Shown: positions 1 to 6,888 of the stretch, piece by piece
Layout: each line of letters begins with the position of its first letter
How positions within the stretch are numbered: position 1 is the first letter of the stretch
Assembly: GCA_902495075.1 (NCBI GenBank)
Contig: CABUVO010000023.1
Coordinates: forward strand, 1 to 64,000
Origin: an uncultured Porphyromonadaceae bacterium
GTDB lineage: Bacteria > Bacteroidota > Bacteroidia > Bacteroidales > Muribaculaceae
Direction: 5' to 3'
DNA length: 64,000 bases
Notes under the pieces: generated by a model
What the model saw: only the letters and a program-made list of their open reading frames with translations
The model's database searches: none
What the model was told of the DNA's origin: nothing
Translations under genes and position numbers: made by a program

Positions 1-273
1 TATTTCCGTCTTTTCCCATACTGGCTGATAAGGAGATGGGCGAGGGAAGACAATGATTACCTGCTGAGCTACATCCATCCGCGTGATCTTGACGCCGGGC
101 AGCCGATGATACGGGAGCTTCCGCTGACACGGAAGTTCAAGAGCTATGTAGGACTTAAGGGCGCAGAGGGAAAACTGAGGCGCTTCCTGGCAGATTTTCG
201 TTTCTCTGACTTACACACGGCTGACGCAGCCATCGATTGGAGCAATGTGCGTTCCTTCCGGCTCTGGGGGTGA
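1..273 (+). CDS. Polysaccharide deacetylase family protein, C-terminal part (5' end outside window)
   Basis: Open from the first base; 90 residues remain before TGA at 271-273. The visible part is the tail typical of Bacteroidales NodB-type polysaccharide deacetylases that carry a DUF3473-like C-terminal segment: an FRLFPYWLIRR stretch, then SYIHPRDLDAGQPM, RKFKSYVGLKGAEGKLRRFL and an AAIDW ending. Such enzymes remove acetyl groups from N-acetylated surface glycans and often sit in capsule or O-antigen loci. The catalytic NodB domain lies outside the window, so activity cannot be judged. A strong intrinsic terminator follows at 324-369. The family call rests on recognising the tail only. Confidence 0.7.
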   Translation, partial: YFRLFPYWLIRRWAREDNDYLLSYIHPRDLDAGQPMIRELPLTRKFKSYVGLKGAEGKLRRFLADFRFSDLHTADAAIDWSNVRSFRLWG

Positions 274-323
274 CGGAGGAACCACGCGGTGCGATAGAGG
301 GGACGAATGCTTTGAAATTTTTG

Positions 324-369
324 CTTCCGCACAAAATCAAGTTGTAGATAATTTGATTTTGTGCGGAAG
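324..369 (+). terminator. Intrinsic terminator of the deacetylase gene
   Basis: A perfect 17-bp inverted repeat (324-340 and 353-369) with a 12-base loop, followed by a T-rich stretch. It lies about 50 bases after the stop codon. Confidence 0.8.
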
Positions 370-526
370 TTTATTTAACTTAGTGGATGGTCTTTTCCAA
401 CACTTACTTAACAGAAATACATAAAATAATCGCCAAGATTTATAAGCATCCAACAGGGGGATTTATGAGTATCAATTGTACCAATTACGTATTTTTTATG
501 TATACATAAAATTTTTCATTGAAATA

Positions 527-558
527 TTTGTTATTAAATTAAAGAAATTTTATATTTG
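527..558 (+). promoter_or_regulatory. Bacteroidetes-type promoter of the TAC-like operon
   Basis: TTTG at 527-530, 20 bases, then TATATTTG at 551-558, matching the sigma-ABfr consensus. Predicted start of transcription is about 566, close to the ATG at 583. The -7 box overlaps an upstream TTG codon in the same frame, which argues against that longer start for the gene. Confidence 0.7.
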
Positions 559-582
559 CATAAAATTTTCGATATTTTGTTT

Positions 583-1146
583 ATGGAGATTCTTGAAATC
601 CAAGACGATTGCCTTTATGCCGTTAAATATCCAGAAGAAGAATACGATGAGTATAATCGTATCTTCGAGGATTACAGCAATTTTGATAAAGTGCATGAAT
701 TTTTCGAGACCCATAAATGGGAAATCGGTCAATATTATGTAAAGGAGCTTGGTTTTAACCGGAATGAGACGGAGGCATACGCTCAGTATGTGGTAGATGA
801 GACAATAGAACTTGAAGAGTATTTTGAAGACCTTATTGACAATACTATCAATCATGACATTCCAAGTCTGTATGGTCATTTCGAGTTTTTAGAAGGTTTC
901 GAAAAGGAAGATATGCCGGCAATGAAAAGCTATGGACTTAGCAAGCCGTCAATGCTTCGGGTCTATGCGGTGGAAGTAAATAAACAATGCCTGATAATAT
1001 TCTATAGTGGAATAAAGATAGAACATTCCCTCAGTGATTGTCCCGTGTTAAAAGAAAATGTATTGAGCAAAGCATATCAACTAATCGAATTCCTAAAAGA
1101 AAAAGAAGTTGTCTGTGCCGAGGATGTCAGACGGATTGCCAAGTAA
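583..1146 (+). CDS. Putative toxin component of a three-gene toxin-antitoxin-chaperone-like locus
   Basis: A 187-residue acidic protein. The N-terminal half is rich in Glu, Asp, Tyr and Phe (EEEYDEYNRIFEDY, then FFETHKWEIGQYY). The C-terminal part has LRVYAVEVNKQCLIIF followed by a charged helix ending EFLKEKEV. This layout resembles, from memory, Bacteroidales proteins encoded beside HTH antitoxins whose C-terminal half reads like a RelE/HigB-type beta sheet (LRLYA, then IV.GGAIKL). It is the first gene of the operon, 26 bases upstream of an XRE-type regulator that overlaps a SecB-like gene. An in-frame TTG at 556 would add nine residues but overlaps the promoter -7 box. No catalytic residues can be named, so the toxin role is inferred from position and weak resemblance. 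Confidence 0.5.
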   Translation: MEILEIQDDCLYAVKYPEEEYDEYNRIFEDYSNFDKVHEFFETHKWEIGQYYVKELGFNRNETEAYAQYVVDETIELEEYFEDLIDNTINHDIPSLYGHFEFLEGFEKEDMPAMKSYGLSKPSMLRVYAVEVNKQCLIIFYSGIKIEHSLSDCPVLKENVLSKAYQLIEFLKEKEVVCAEDVRRIAK

Positions 1147-1172
1147 TAACGAATATTTTACAAGGTGACGCT

Positions 1173-1592
1173 ATGGAAGTAGATAAGAAGAGACTTAAGG
1201 AAGTTGCAGTTCCGTTGGATAAGGAAGCGAAGAAACGGATGGAGGATAGGAAAGCGAATAGATATTGGCGAGCCGCTTCGTCTGCAATTGCAGCCAAGGT
1301 TAGGCGACAGCTTAAAGTTACTAATACTTCTCGTGTCCAGCTTGCTGAAATGTTGGGAGTAACACCTGCCAATATAACACGCTATCTTAATGGAACAACA
1401 AATTTTGAACTACGCACGCTTGTTGAAATCGAGAGGGCCTTGGATATTGAAATTATAAATCGCAAGGTTATTCCTGAAGAGAAAGCTACGTTGCTGATAG
1501 TAAAGGAGGTTGAATACACCTCCGTGACAGGTTCATTCGATTCTCAAAAAATAGGATATACAAAACAATCTAAATTATTTAGTTATGCCTGA
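1173..1592 (+). CDS. XRE-family HTH protein, probable antitoxin
   Basis: 139 residues. The first 45 are basic and charged (MEVDKKRLKEVAVPLDKEAKKRMEDRK). A helix-turn-helix spans roughly residues 45-95, with VQLAEMLGVTPANITRYLNG and then FELRTLVEIERALDIEI, as in XRE/HigA regulators. The C-terminal about 40 residues are extended and could be the part recognised by a chaperone. The ATG at 1173 is preferred; a longer frame starting inside the upstream gene is an artefact of overlap. It ends by overlapping the ATG of the SecB-like gene by 8 bases, which implies translational coupling. It probably binds the upstream promoter and neutralises the product of 583-1146, but neither is shown here. Confidence 0.75.
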   Translation: MEVDKKRLKEVAVPLDKEAKKRMEDRKANRYWRAASSAIAAKVRRQLKVTNTSRVQLAEMLGVTPANITRYLNGTTNFELRTLVEIERALDIEIINRKVIPEEKATLLIVKEVEYTSVTGSFDSQKIGYTKQSKLFSYA

Positions 1593-2037
1593 GGTGGGAA
1601 AGAAGCAAACGGCACATTTTAGGATTATTAAGACAAATATTGACCAGTTTGCCGTTTTCGAAGAAAATTATACGAATCTAGATGGCGTGTTCGATATAAA
1701 ATCGAAGGTGTTATTTCAATTCGATCAGGCACACTCGGTTCTCAAGTGTTCTTGCGGCGTAGACTGCCTAAAGGATAATCTAATAGTTGTCAAAGCTGCC
1801 ATAACATTTGAATATGAACTAAGCGAAGATACCATAAATGGGCTTATTGAGGGTGATAAGATAAAATTCCCAAAAGATTTACTTGTGTTCTTTTCAACAA
1901 ATGCATATGGAGCATTGAGAGGGGTGATTATGGCAAAATTAGAATCCACTGCGATTCGCCTAATCCTCCCGGTTGTGGATTTATCCGGGTTTATTAAAAC
2001 TTCAATGATCTTACCCTATTCGGATAATAGACATTGA
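1585..2037 (+). CDS. SecB-like chaperone, third gene of the TAC-like locus
   Basis: 150 residues. SecB-like features: an N-terminal beta-rich region, a central YELSEDTINGLIEG, then a C-terminal helix-strand segment in which KFPKDLLVFFSTNAYGALRG and LPVVDLSGF correspond to the conserved SecB end (helix with surrounding aromatic residues, then the PV-D-F strand). In TAC systems a dedicated SecB-like chaperone protects an aggregation-prone antitoxin. The start overlaps the antitoxin stop by 8 bases, so the two proteins are made together. Bacteroidetes genomes often lack a housekeeping SecB, which favours a dedicated role. Without a profile search the family call is probable, not certain. Codon use is AT-rich like its two neighbours. 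Confidence 0.6.
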   Translation: MPEVGKKQTAHFRIIKTNIDQFAVFEENYTNLDGVFDIKSKVLFQFDQAHSVLKCSCGVDCLKDNLIVVKAAITFEYELSEDTINGLIEGDKIKFPKDLLVFFSTNAYGALRGVIMAKLESTAIRLILPVVDLSGFIKTSMILPYSDNRH

Positions 2038-2140
2038 AAGTGAGCATCAAAGTGCAAATTGACAAATGTTTTCAAATCGGCTTATGTTTATTATCAAAAA
2101 TGCAAAAATGTAATTTTTATTGAAAATTTATAGTCAAAAA

Positions 2141-2172
2141 TTTGGCACAATAAAATAGATTCGATACCTTTG
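2141..2172 (+). promoter_or_regulatory. Promoter of the secreted-protein gene at 2292
   Basis: TTTG at 2141-2144, 20 bases, TACCTTTG at 2165-2172: a full match to the Bacteroidetes consensus. Predicted start is about 2179, inside the left arm of the 18-bp inverted repeat at 2173-2216. Confidence 0.7.
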
Positions 2173-2216
2173 TGGCGATAACGTTTAAAACTTATTGATT
2201 TTAAACGTTATCGCCA
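2173..2216 (+). terminator. Perfect 18-bp inverted repeat with T-run, terminator or operator
   Basis: Arms 2173-2190 and 2199-2216 are perfectly complementary with an 8-base loop, followed by TCTTTATTTTT. It would end the TAC-like transcript, but it also begins directly after the -7 box of the next promoter, so it could be a regulator site or a 5' leader hairpin. Confidence 0.6.
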
Positions 2217-2291
2217 TCTTTATTTTTAAAGATTCAATCTTTCTTCAACCACTTTTCAGCCAAATATAAACCCAATTAAAAGCCAAACGTT

Positions 2292-3077
2292 ATGAAACAT
2301 TTCTACACAAAAGTCCTCTTTATACTCGTTGCTTTGTTAGCGTGCGATGACATTTCCAATGCCCAAACCTATGAACAACAAATAATAAGCTTTCTAAAAG
2401 AAATTTCCAAAGAGAGTATTTCCAATTGTAATGGTTCAGATATTATGAATCTTCTTACCGACGACTCTCAAAAATGGGTTGAGAATATAGAGTGCCAAAA
2501 CATAAGTATCATAAAGGGGAAAGCTGGCGTTTATGCTAAATTGTCTAATAAAGCAACTACACCCGCTTATATAAAAGTTGTTTTTAAACAGTCTAACCTA
2601 ATGAATGCTTATAGAATAGTCTCATATGGCAATAACATTCTTCAAGAAGATATCAATGTTAAGATATTTTATAACAATATCTTTTATACTCAAAATAAAT
2701 TTGGGTATGAACTAACAGCTTGCACAAGCCAAAACATAGATGCACTTAATAAAGTCCTTACTAATTTTAATATACCTATTTACATAAATGGCGATCCTAT
2801 TTCTCCGATGAAACCTCTTAACTCAATAGAAGTTAGCATTGAGCCACAAGAAATGAACGTCGAAATTCAATTGCTTGGATTTAGAATTTATTATTCTGGA
2901 ACTGAAGATCAGTCTGATATTTCTGTTGCTGTTGAGGATTTGGAGGCTGAGCAGGGAATTAGGGTTTATGAGTATTACGATCTTATGGGGAGGAGATTGG
3001 CGGAGGCGCCTCAAAGCGGGGTGTATGTGCGCAAATGCGGAGGAAAGGTTGAGAAACTTATTGCGAATGGAAGATAG
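2292..3077 (+). CDS. Secreted protein of unknown function with a T9SS-like C-terminal tail
   Basis: 261 residues. A signal peptide covers about residues 1-24, with a cut expected after SNA. Residues 25-205 match no family I recognise. The last 40 residues (RVYEYYDLMGRRLAEAP, then GVYVRKCGGK) resemble the beta-sandwich tails of Bacteroidales secreted proteins (VYDLxGRRV...GVYIxxGKK), which in some species serve type IX secretion. The first about 650 bases are strongly AT-rich; from about 2935 the base composition becomes GC-richer, suggesting that the tail has a different history. It has its own promoter, a 120-base leader and a strong terminator at 3179-3238. Confidence 0.65.
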   Translation: MKHFYTKVLFILVALLACDDISNAQTYEQQIISFLKEISKESISNCNGSDIMNLLTDDSQKWVENIECQNISIIKGKAGVYAKLSNKATTPAYIKVVFKQSNLMNAYRIVSYGNNILQEDINVKIFYNNIFYTQNKFGYELTACTSQNIDALNKVLTNFNIPIYINGDPISPMKPLNSIEVSIEPQEMNVEIQLLGFRIYYSGTEDQSDISVAVEDLEAEQGIRVYEYYDLMGRRLAEAPQSGVYVRKCGGKVEKLIANGR

Positions 3078-3086
3078 AATTCCGAG

Positions 3087-3160
3087 TTATCGGGCTGTGC
3101 CCGATAAGGTGAAAGGTTATAGGGAATAGGGTAAAGGTGAATTGGCGCGCCTCTAATTTT
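3087..3160 (+). repeat. REP-like dispersed repeat, copy 1
   Basis: A 9-bp perfect hairpin (3087-3095/3099-3107) followed by an AAGGT-type purine-rich body ending in CGCCTCTAAT. The reverse strand of 16876-16946 carries the same sequence at roughly 85% identity by eye, and a shorter relative lies at 33272-33312. It begins 10 bases after a stop codon. Confidence 0.6.
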
Positions 3161-3178
3161 GAATCAACTTCCTTTTAT

Positions 3179-3238
3179 CAATGCTTCGGTTATTTTTTAA
3201 CGGCTTTATGGTGCCGTTAAAAAATAACCGAAGCATTG
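3179..3238. terminator. Bidirectional terminator, perfect 26-bp stem
   Basis: Arms 3179-3204 and 3213-3238 pair perfectly over 26 bp with an 8-base loop. T-rich sequence on both sides of the core serves both the plus-strand gene ending at 3077 and the minus-strand gene ending at 3243. Confidence 0.85.
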
Positions 3239-3242
3239 TTTC

Positions 3243-3845
3243 TTATAAGCTACAGAAAAATGTTACGAGAAACGGTACGCTGAAATCAACCACAAATCCA
3301 TGATAGATGGAGAGAACCACAAATTCTTTTCCCGACACGGAAGTGATTATCGGCAAGGTTGTGTCCATACTGGTAGCCCCACCGGATGAAATAGGAGACA
3401 AAGGACCAAACCATTTATAAAGCAGTGGCGCACCAAGAAGAGTTATAATCTCGCGAGCAATGTTGGCAAGTAATGCAACAGTGCCGAGTTCCGGTCCCTT
3501 ATATTCAGTGATGAATATGCTTGAAAGTGAATAATAGCCAAAACCGGAACCTATTGCCAATATATCTGTTAGCGATCTTTGGGGGAACGCAAGAGAAACA
3601 GCAGCACAGCCAGCAAGTGTCCCGATAATAGTTAAAAGAGGCATAAGTAGTAAAATACCAGGCTGTGTACGTAAACTTTTGAGTGCTGAAAAATCACTGC
3701 CGACACTTATCCCGACACAAAACATAAGCATAGCCAATGCCGTGAAACTGACATCGAATCCAAAATCATCGATATGCAGCCATCCGGTAAGACCGAATAT
3801 GATTCCGAGAATAAAAAATCCTACTATTATAAGGCTACCTTTCAT
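3243..3845 (-). CDS. lysO: LysO-family lysine exporter, C-terminal half (second gene of a split pair)
   Basis: 200 residues, membrane protein with about six hydrophobic segments. It matches the C-terminal part of LysO (YbjE, DUF340): MLMFCVGISVGSD, then IGSGFGYYSLSSIFITEYKG and LANIAREIITLLGAPLLYKW, followed by GGATSMDTTLPIITS. LysO exports L-lysine and toxic analogues across the inner membrane. In E. coli it is one protein of about 300 residues; here the N-terminal part is a separate gene (3842-4144) whose stop overlaps this ATG by four bases, so the two halves are likely made in equal amounts and assemble together. Split versions are, as I recall, usual in Bacteroidales. Confidence 0.8.
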   Translation of the reverse strand: MKGSLIIVGFFILGIIFGLTGWLHIDDFGFDVSFTALAMLMFCVGISVGSDFSALKSLRTQPGILLLMPLLTIIGTLAGCAAVSLAFPQRSLTDILAIGSGFGYYSLSSIFITEYKGPELGTVALLANIAREIITLLGAPLLYKWFGPLSPISSGGATSMDTTLPIITSVSGKEFVVLSIYHGFVVDFSVPFLVTFFCSL

Positions 3846-4144
3846 TTTGCAGCCCCTCCTTTCTCATCTTTGGTGCTATTCGAAGGTCGGTTTGATATTC
3901 TCCATAGACCCAACGCAAGCAGCGAACACCCTCCCACTCCCCCTATTGCGATCACCACTGCTTCCCACCCCAACGAGGCTATCCCCTTGACTATCCTTTC
4001 TTCACCACCAACTTCCACTCCAAGGAGAAAAAGCAGAATCCAGATGAGCACGGAGATTATTTTTCCGAGGAGGTGGAGATTCCGCCCCCTCAGAAGCCAG
4101 CCGGCTAAAATACCGGATGCCATAATAAGGATGATCTTAAACAT
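3842..4144 (-). CDS. LysO-family exporter, N-terminal half (DUF340)
   Basis: 100 residues with three hydrophobic segments: IILIMASGILAGWLLR, IISVLIWILLFLLGVEVG and AVVIAIGGVGGCSLLALGL. The GWLLRG and LFLLGVEVG motifs belong to the N-terminal third of LysO. The C-terminal tail is charged (NRPSNSTKDEKGGAAK) and ends by ATGA overlap with the second half-gene. It is the promoter-proximal gene of the pair; several CAAAnnTA motifs lie upstream on the minus strand (4155-4174), but none has a well-placed -33 box. Confidence 0.75.
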   Translation of the reverse strand: MFKIILIMASGILAGWLLRGRNLHLLGKIISVLIWILLFLLGVEVGGEERIVKGIASLGWEAVVIAIGGVGGCSLLALGLWRISNRPSNSTKDEKGGAAK

Positions 4145-4244
4145 GTGTAATTTTCAAAATTAAACGCAAATTTAACAAATATTACAGAGAGCGAAGCGTT
4201 AGATATCTGAAAAACATAAATCAAAATGTGATTGTTATATAATC

Positions 4245-6218
4245 ATGAACTCGACAACATCTGACAAATCATCCATCCGCCGGCTCACCATGGCGGGATT
4301 GCTCGTGACTCTCGGCATCGTTTTTGGAGACATCGGTACTTCTCCACTATACGTTATGAAAGCCATCACGGGGGTGAATCCACAATACGACCCTGAATAT
4401 ATAATAGGTGCTATTTCTTGCGTAATCTGGACTTTAACCCTTCAGACAACCATAAAATATGTTTTGCTTGCATTGCGAGCCGACAACAAGGGGGAAGGAG
4501 GCATACTTGCCCTCTTCGCTTTGTTGAGAAAGAAATACGGCAAAAAGCTATGGGTAGTAGCGGCAATTGGAGCAGCCGCACTCGTGGCAGACGGCGTGAT
4601 CACTCCAGCAGTAACGGTAACATCAGCTATTGAGGGTCTCGGGATCATAATGCCGCATGTGCCGATCCTGCCCATCGTGGTTATCATCATATTGTTTATA
4701 TTCATCATGCAGCAGATGGGCACCGGAAAAATAGGTAAATTTTTCGGTCCTTTCATGCTCTGCTGGTTCCTCATGCTCGGAATATTGGGATCAATGAACA
4801 TATATCTTTGGCCCGGAATATTCAAGGCATTCAATCCATGGTGGGCAATAAAGTTATTGTGCAATAACCCGGAATGGTTCCTTATTTTAGGAGCTGTGTT
4901 CCTTTGCACCACCGGAGCTGAGGCATTATATTCTGATCTTGGTCACTGTGGACGTAAAAACATCTCCGTCAGTTGGATATTTGTAAAGATAATGCTAATA
5001 CTGAATTATCTCGGACAAGGAGCATGGCTCCTTGCCACTCCTGACACTGCTGACATAAATCCGTTCTACGGCATTATGCCATCATGGTTTACAATAATCG
5101 GAGTAATAATGTCGACCGGCGCCGCCATAATAGCGAGTCAGGCTTTGCTGAGCGGATCTTTCACGATATTCTCGGAGGCAATGAATCTCGTGTTCTGGCC
5201 CAAGCTCAAGATAAAGTATCCTTCAAGAGAAAAAGGACAATTATATATCCCCTCAGTAAACTGGTCGCTGCTGGCAGGATGTCTGCTCACCGTACTGATA
5301 TTTCGGGATTCAAGCCATATGGAAGCCGCTTACGGACTTGCCATAACAATAACAATGCTGATGACTACGGTATTGCTCACTTTTTATCTCCGGAGTCTCA
5401 ACGTAAATATCGTGATATGCTCGGCATTCCTGGTTTTCTTTGGAATTATCGAGGGTATATTTTTTGTTGCCAATCTTTTCAAATTCACCCACGGAGGATG
5501 GTTCAGCATTCTTATAGCAGGAATAGTGGCGACAATCATGATCATTTGGAACAAGGCAATACGTCTGAGAACATCATACGTTCAATATTACGACCTTGAT
5601 AAAGCTACGGATATCATACAGGCAATAAAGCATGATGATGAGATACCTAAGTATACTTCCAATCTTGTTTATCTTGTTCAGGCATCTGATGATAATAAAA
5701 TTGAAAGTAAGGTTCTATATTCCATTATCAATAAACAACCCAAACGAGCGGATCATTATTGGTTTGTTCACGTTACGCATGTCGACTCTCCCGACACATT
5801 GGAATATTCAGCCAAGGTTGTTGTGCCGGAAACAATCTATCGCATCGATATCAATCTTGGATTCAGAGTGCAACCCAAAATAAACGTATATATCCGTCAG
5901 ATTATTGAGGATCTTGTGAGTCAGGGAAAACTCGATCTTCGAAGCGGTTTTCCGTCGCTCAGAGAACGTGGAATACCCGGCGACTTCCGGTTCATAATCA
6001 TCAGGCGCATATTCTCTGCCTCGAGTAATTGTCCCCGCTGGTCAGCATTCATCATGCGTATGCACCAACGCCTGCGTCGTCTGGGCATCACGGATCAGGA
6101 AGCTTTCGGACTCGACACAAGTATGGTTACTGCTGAGACGGTTCCGTTAATTATCAACACAGCCCCCGGCAGGCGCATTCTACCCCAAAGTGAAGAGCCG
6201 GAAGAGGTTCAACAATAA
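4245..6218 (+). CDS. kup: KUP-family potassium uptake protein
   Basis: 657 residues, the usual Kup length. The N-terminus carries GDIGTSPLYV (residues 28-37), the family hallmark at the K+ pathway, then RADNKGEGGILALFALLRK. About twelve transmembrane segments run to roughly residue 450, and a hydrophilic cytoplasmic domain of about 200 residues follows (SNLVYLVQASD; VDSPDTLEYSAKVV). Kup is a K+/H+ symporter of the inner membrane. It is a single-gene unit closed by the hairpin at 6235-6263. No two-box promoter is evident in the 100 bases upstream. Confidence 0.95.
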   Translation: MNSTTSDKSSIRRLTMAGLLVTLGIVFGDIGTSPLYVMKAITGVNPQYDPEYIIGAISCVIWTLTLQTTIKYVLLALRADNKGEGGILALFALLRKKYGKKLWVVAAIGAAALVADGVITPAVTVTSAIEGLGIIMPHVPILPIVVIIILFIFIMQQMGTGKIGKFFGPFMLCWFLMLGILGSMNIYLWPGIFKAFNPWWAIKLLCNNPEWFLILGAVFLCTTGAEALYSDLGHCGRKNISVSWIFVKIMLILNYLGQGAWLLATPDTADINPFYGIMPSWFTIIGVIMSTGAAIIASQALLSGSFTIFSEAMNLVFWPKLKIKYPSREKGQLYIPSVNWSLLAGCLLTVLIFRDSSHMEAAYGLAITITMLMTTVLLTFYLRSLNVNIVICSAFLVFFGIIEGIFFVANLFKFTHGGWFSILIAGIVATIMIIWNKAIRLRTSYVQYYDLDKATDIIQAIKHDDEIPKYTSNLVYLVQASDDNKIESKVLYSIINKQPKRADHYWFVHVTHVDSPDTLEYSAKVVVPETIYRIDINLGFRVQPKINVYIRQIIEDLVSQGKLDLRSGFPSLRERGIPGDFRFIIIRRIFSASSNCPRWSAFIMRMHQRLRRLGITDQEAFGLDTSMVTAETVPLIINTAPGRRILPQSEEPEEVQQ

Positions 6219-6234
6219 AGAAAAGATATAAACA

Positions 6235-6263
6235 AAAAAGCACTCATAATGTGAGTGCTTTTT
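6235..6263. terminator. Bidirectional terminator between kup and the tRNA-Arg pair
   Basis: 12-bp stem (6235-6246/6252-6263) with a 5-base loop, A-run on the left and T-run on the right, so it can act on both the plus-strand kup and the minus-strand tRNA transcript. Confidence 0.8.
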
Positions 6264-6266
6264 CTG

Positions 6267-6340
6267 TGACTCCTGCAGGATTCAAACCTGCAACCTTCTG
6301 ATCCGTAGTCAGATGCTCTATTCAATTGAGCTAAGGAGCC
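6267..6340 (-). tRNA. tRNA-Arg(ACG), copy 2 of a tandem pair
   Basis: 74 bases folding as a cloverleaf on the minus strand: acceptor GGCTCCT/AGGAGTC (one G-T pair), D arm GCTC...GAGC, anticodon loop with ACG, T arm GCAGG/CCTGC, discriminator A. CCA is not encoded. ACG (wobbling as inosine) reads CGU, CGC and CGA. It is the downstream gene of the pair; 8 bases separate it from the other copy. Confidence 0.95.
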
Positions 6341-6348
6341 AAACTTTG

Positions 6349-6422
6349 TGATTCGTGCAGGATTCAAACCTGCAACCTTCTGATCCGTAGTCAGATGCTC
6401 TATTCAATTGAGCTAACGAACC
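6349..6422 (-). tRNA. tRNA-Arg(ACG), copy 1 of a tandem pair
   Basis: 74 bases, identical to the neighbouring copy through D, anticodon, variable and T arms, but with a different acceptor stem, GGTTCGT/ACGAATC, in which the changed positions are compensated on both sides. It lies directly behind the two-box promoter at 6457-6488, so the pair is one transcript ending at the 6235-6263 hairpin. Confidence 0.95.
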
Positions 6423-6456
6423 ATTGCGTCATCGGGTTATTTCCGATTTGCGATTG

Positions 6457-6488
6457 CAAAATTAATGCTTTTTGATGATTCCACCAAA
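6457..6488 (-). promoter_or_regulatory. Promoter of the tRNA-Arg pair
   Basis: On the minus strand: TTTG (complement of 6485-6488), 20 bases, TAATTTTG (complement of 6457-6464). It sits just beyond the 3' end of folB. Confidence 0.75.
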
Positions 6489-6494
6489 TATTTC

Positions 6495-6857
6495 TTAACT
6501 TTTTTTCCAAAAATATTCCACACCGCAACTGCCTACAATGCCAGAGATCGGAGGCGTGCATTTCTCAATTTTCACAACAATCTCTTGCGCGATTTTCCAA
6601 CGCTCTGATATTCTTCTTGATATACAAAGAGCCGTGGATTCAAGCAACTGACGTTCAATCTGCATCTCTTCTTTTATTTCTTCATACACATCAGCATAAG
6701 AAATCGAAGAATCAAGTTTCTCATCCTTGAACAAACAGGCATCGTATGCCACACAGACATCAACAACATATTCATTTCCAACCTTCCTTTCCTGGTCAGA
6801 AACACCTATTCTCGAATTAAACCTCAGATCGTTAAGACATATCCTCAGAATCTCCAT
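6495..6857 (-). CDS. folB: Dihydroneopterin aldolase
   Basis: 120 residues, the full family length. It cleaves 7,8-dihydroneopterin to 6-hydroxymethyl-dihydropterin and glycolaldehyde in folate synthesis. Seen: the start region LNDLRFNSRIGVSDQERK (active-site Glu in the IGV.DQE motif), ISYADVYEEIKEEM, LLESTALCISRRI and the KIEKCTPPI segment with the conserved Lys. It is the last gene of a minus-strand run with rpiB, gtrA, engB and the aspartokinase, 31 bases after rpiB. Confidence 0.9.
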   Translation of the reverse strand: MEILRICLNDLRFNSRIGVSDQERKVGNEYVVDVCVAYDACLFKDEKLDSSISYADVYEEIKEEMQIERQLLESTALCISRRISERWKIAQEIVVKIEKCTPPISGIVGSCGVEYFWKKS

Positions 6858-6888
6858 ATCAGATCGCCTATATCTTTCTATGCATCAA

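Larger units (their letters stand above)
274..582. other. Intergenic region between deacetylase gene and TAC-like operon
   Basis: 309 bases without a gene. It holds the deacetylase terminator (324-369) and a two-box Bacteroidetes promoter (527-558) for the next operon. From about 370 the sequence turns visibly AT-rich and stays so to about 2.9 kb. Short open frames on the opposite strand near 144-340 show no family features and look like shadows of the deacetylase gene. Confidence 0.7.

Noticed and set aside
556..582. TTG start adding nine residues to the toxin candidate
   Set aside because: The codon lies inside the -7 box (551-558) of a good promoter; the ATG at 583 follows the predicted start of transcription.
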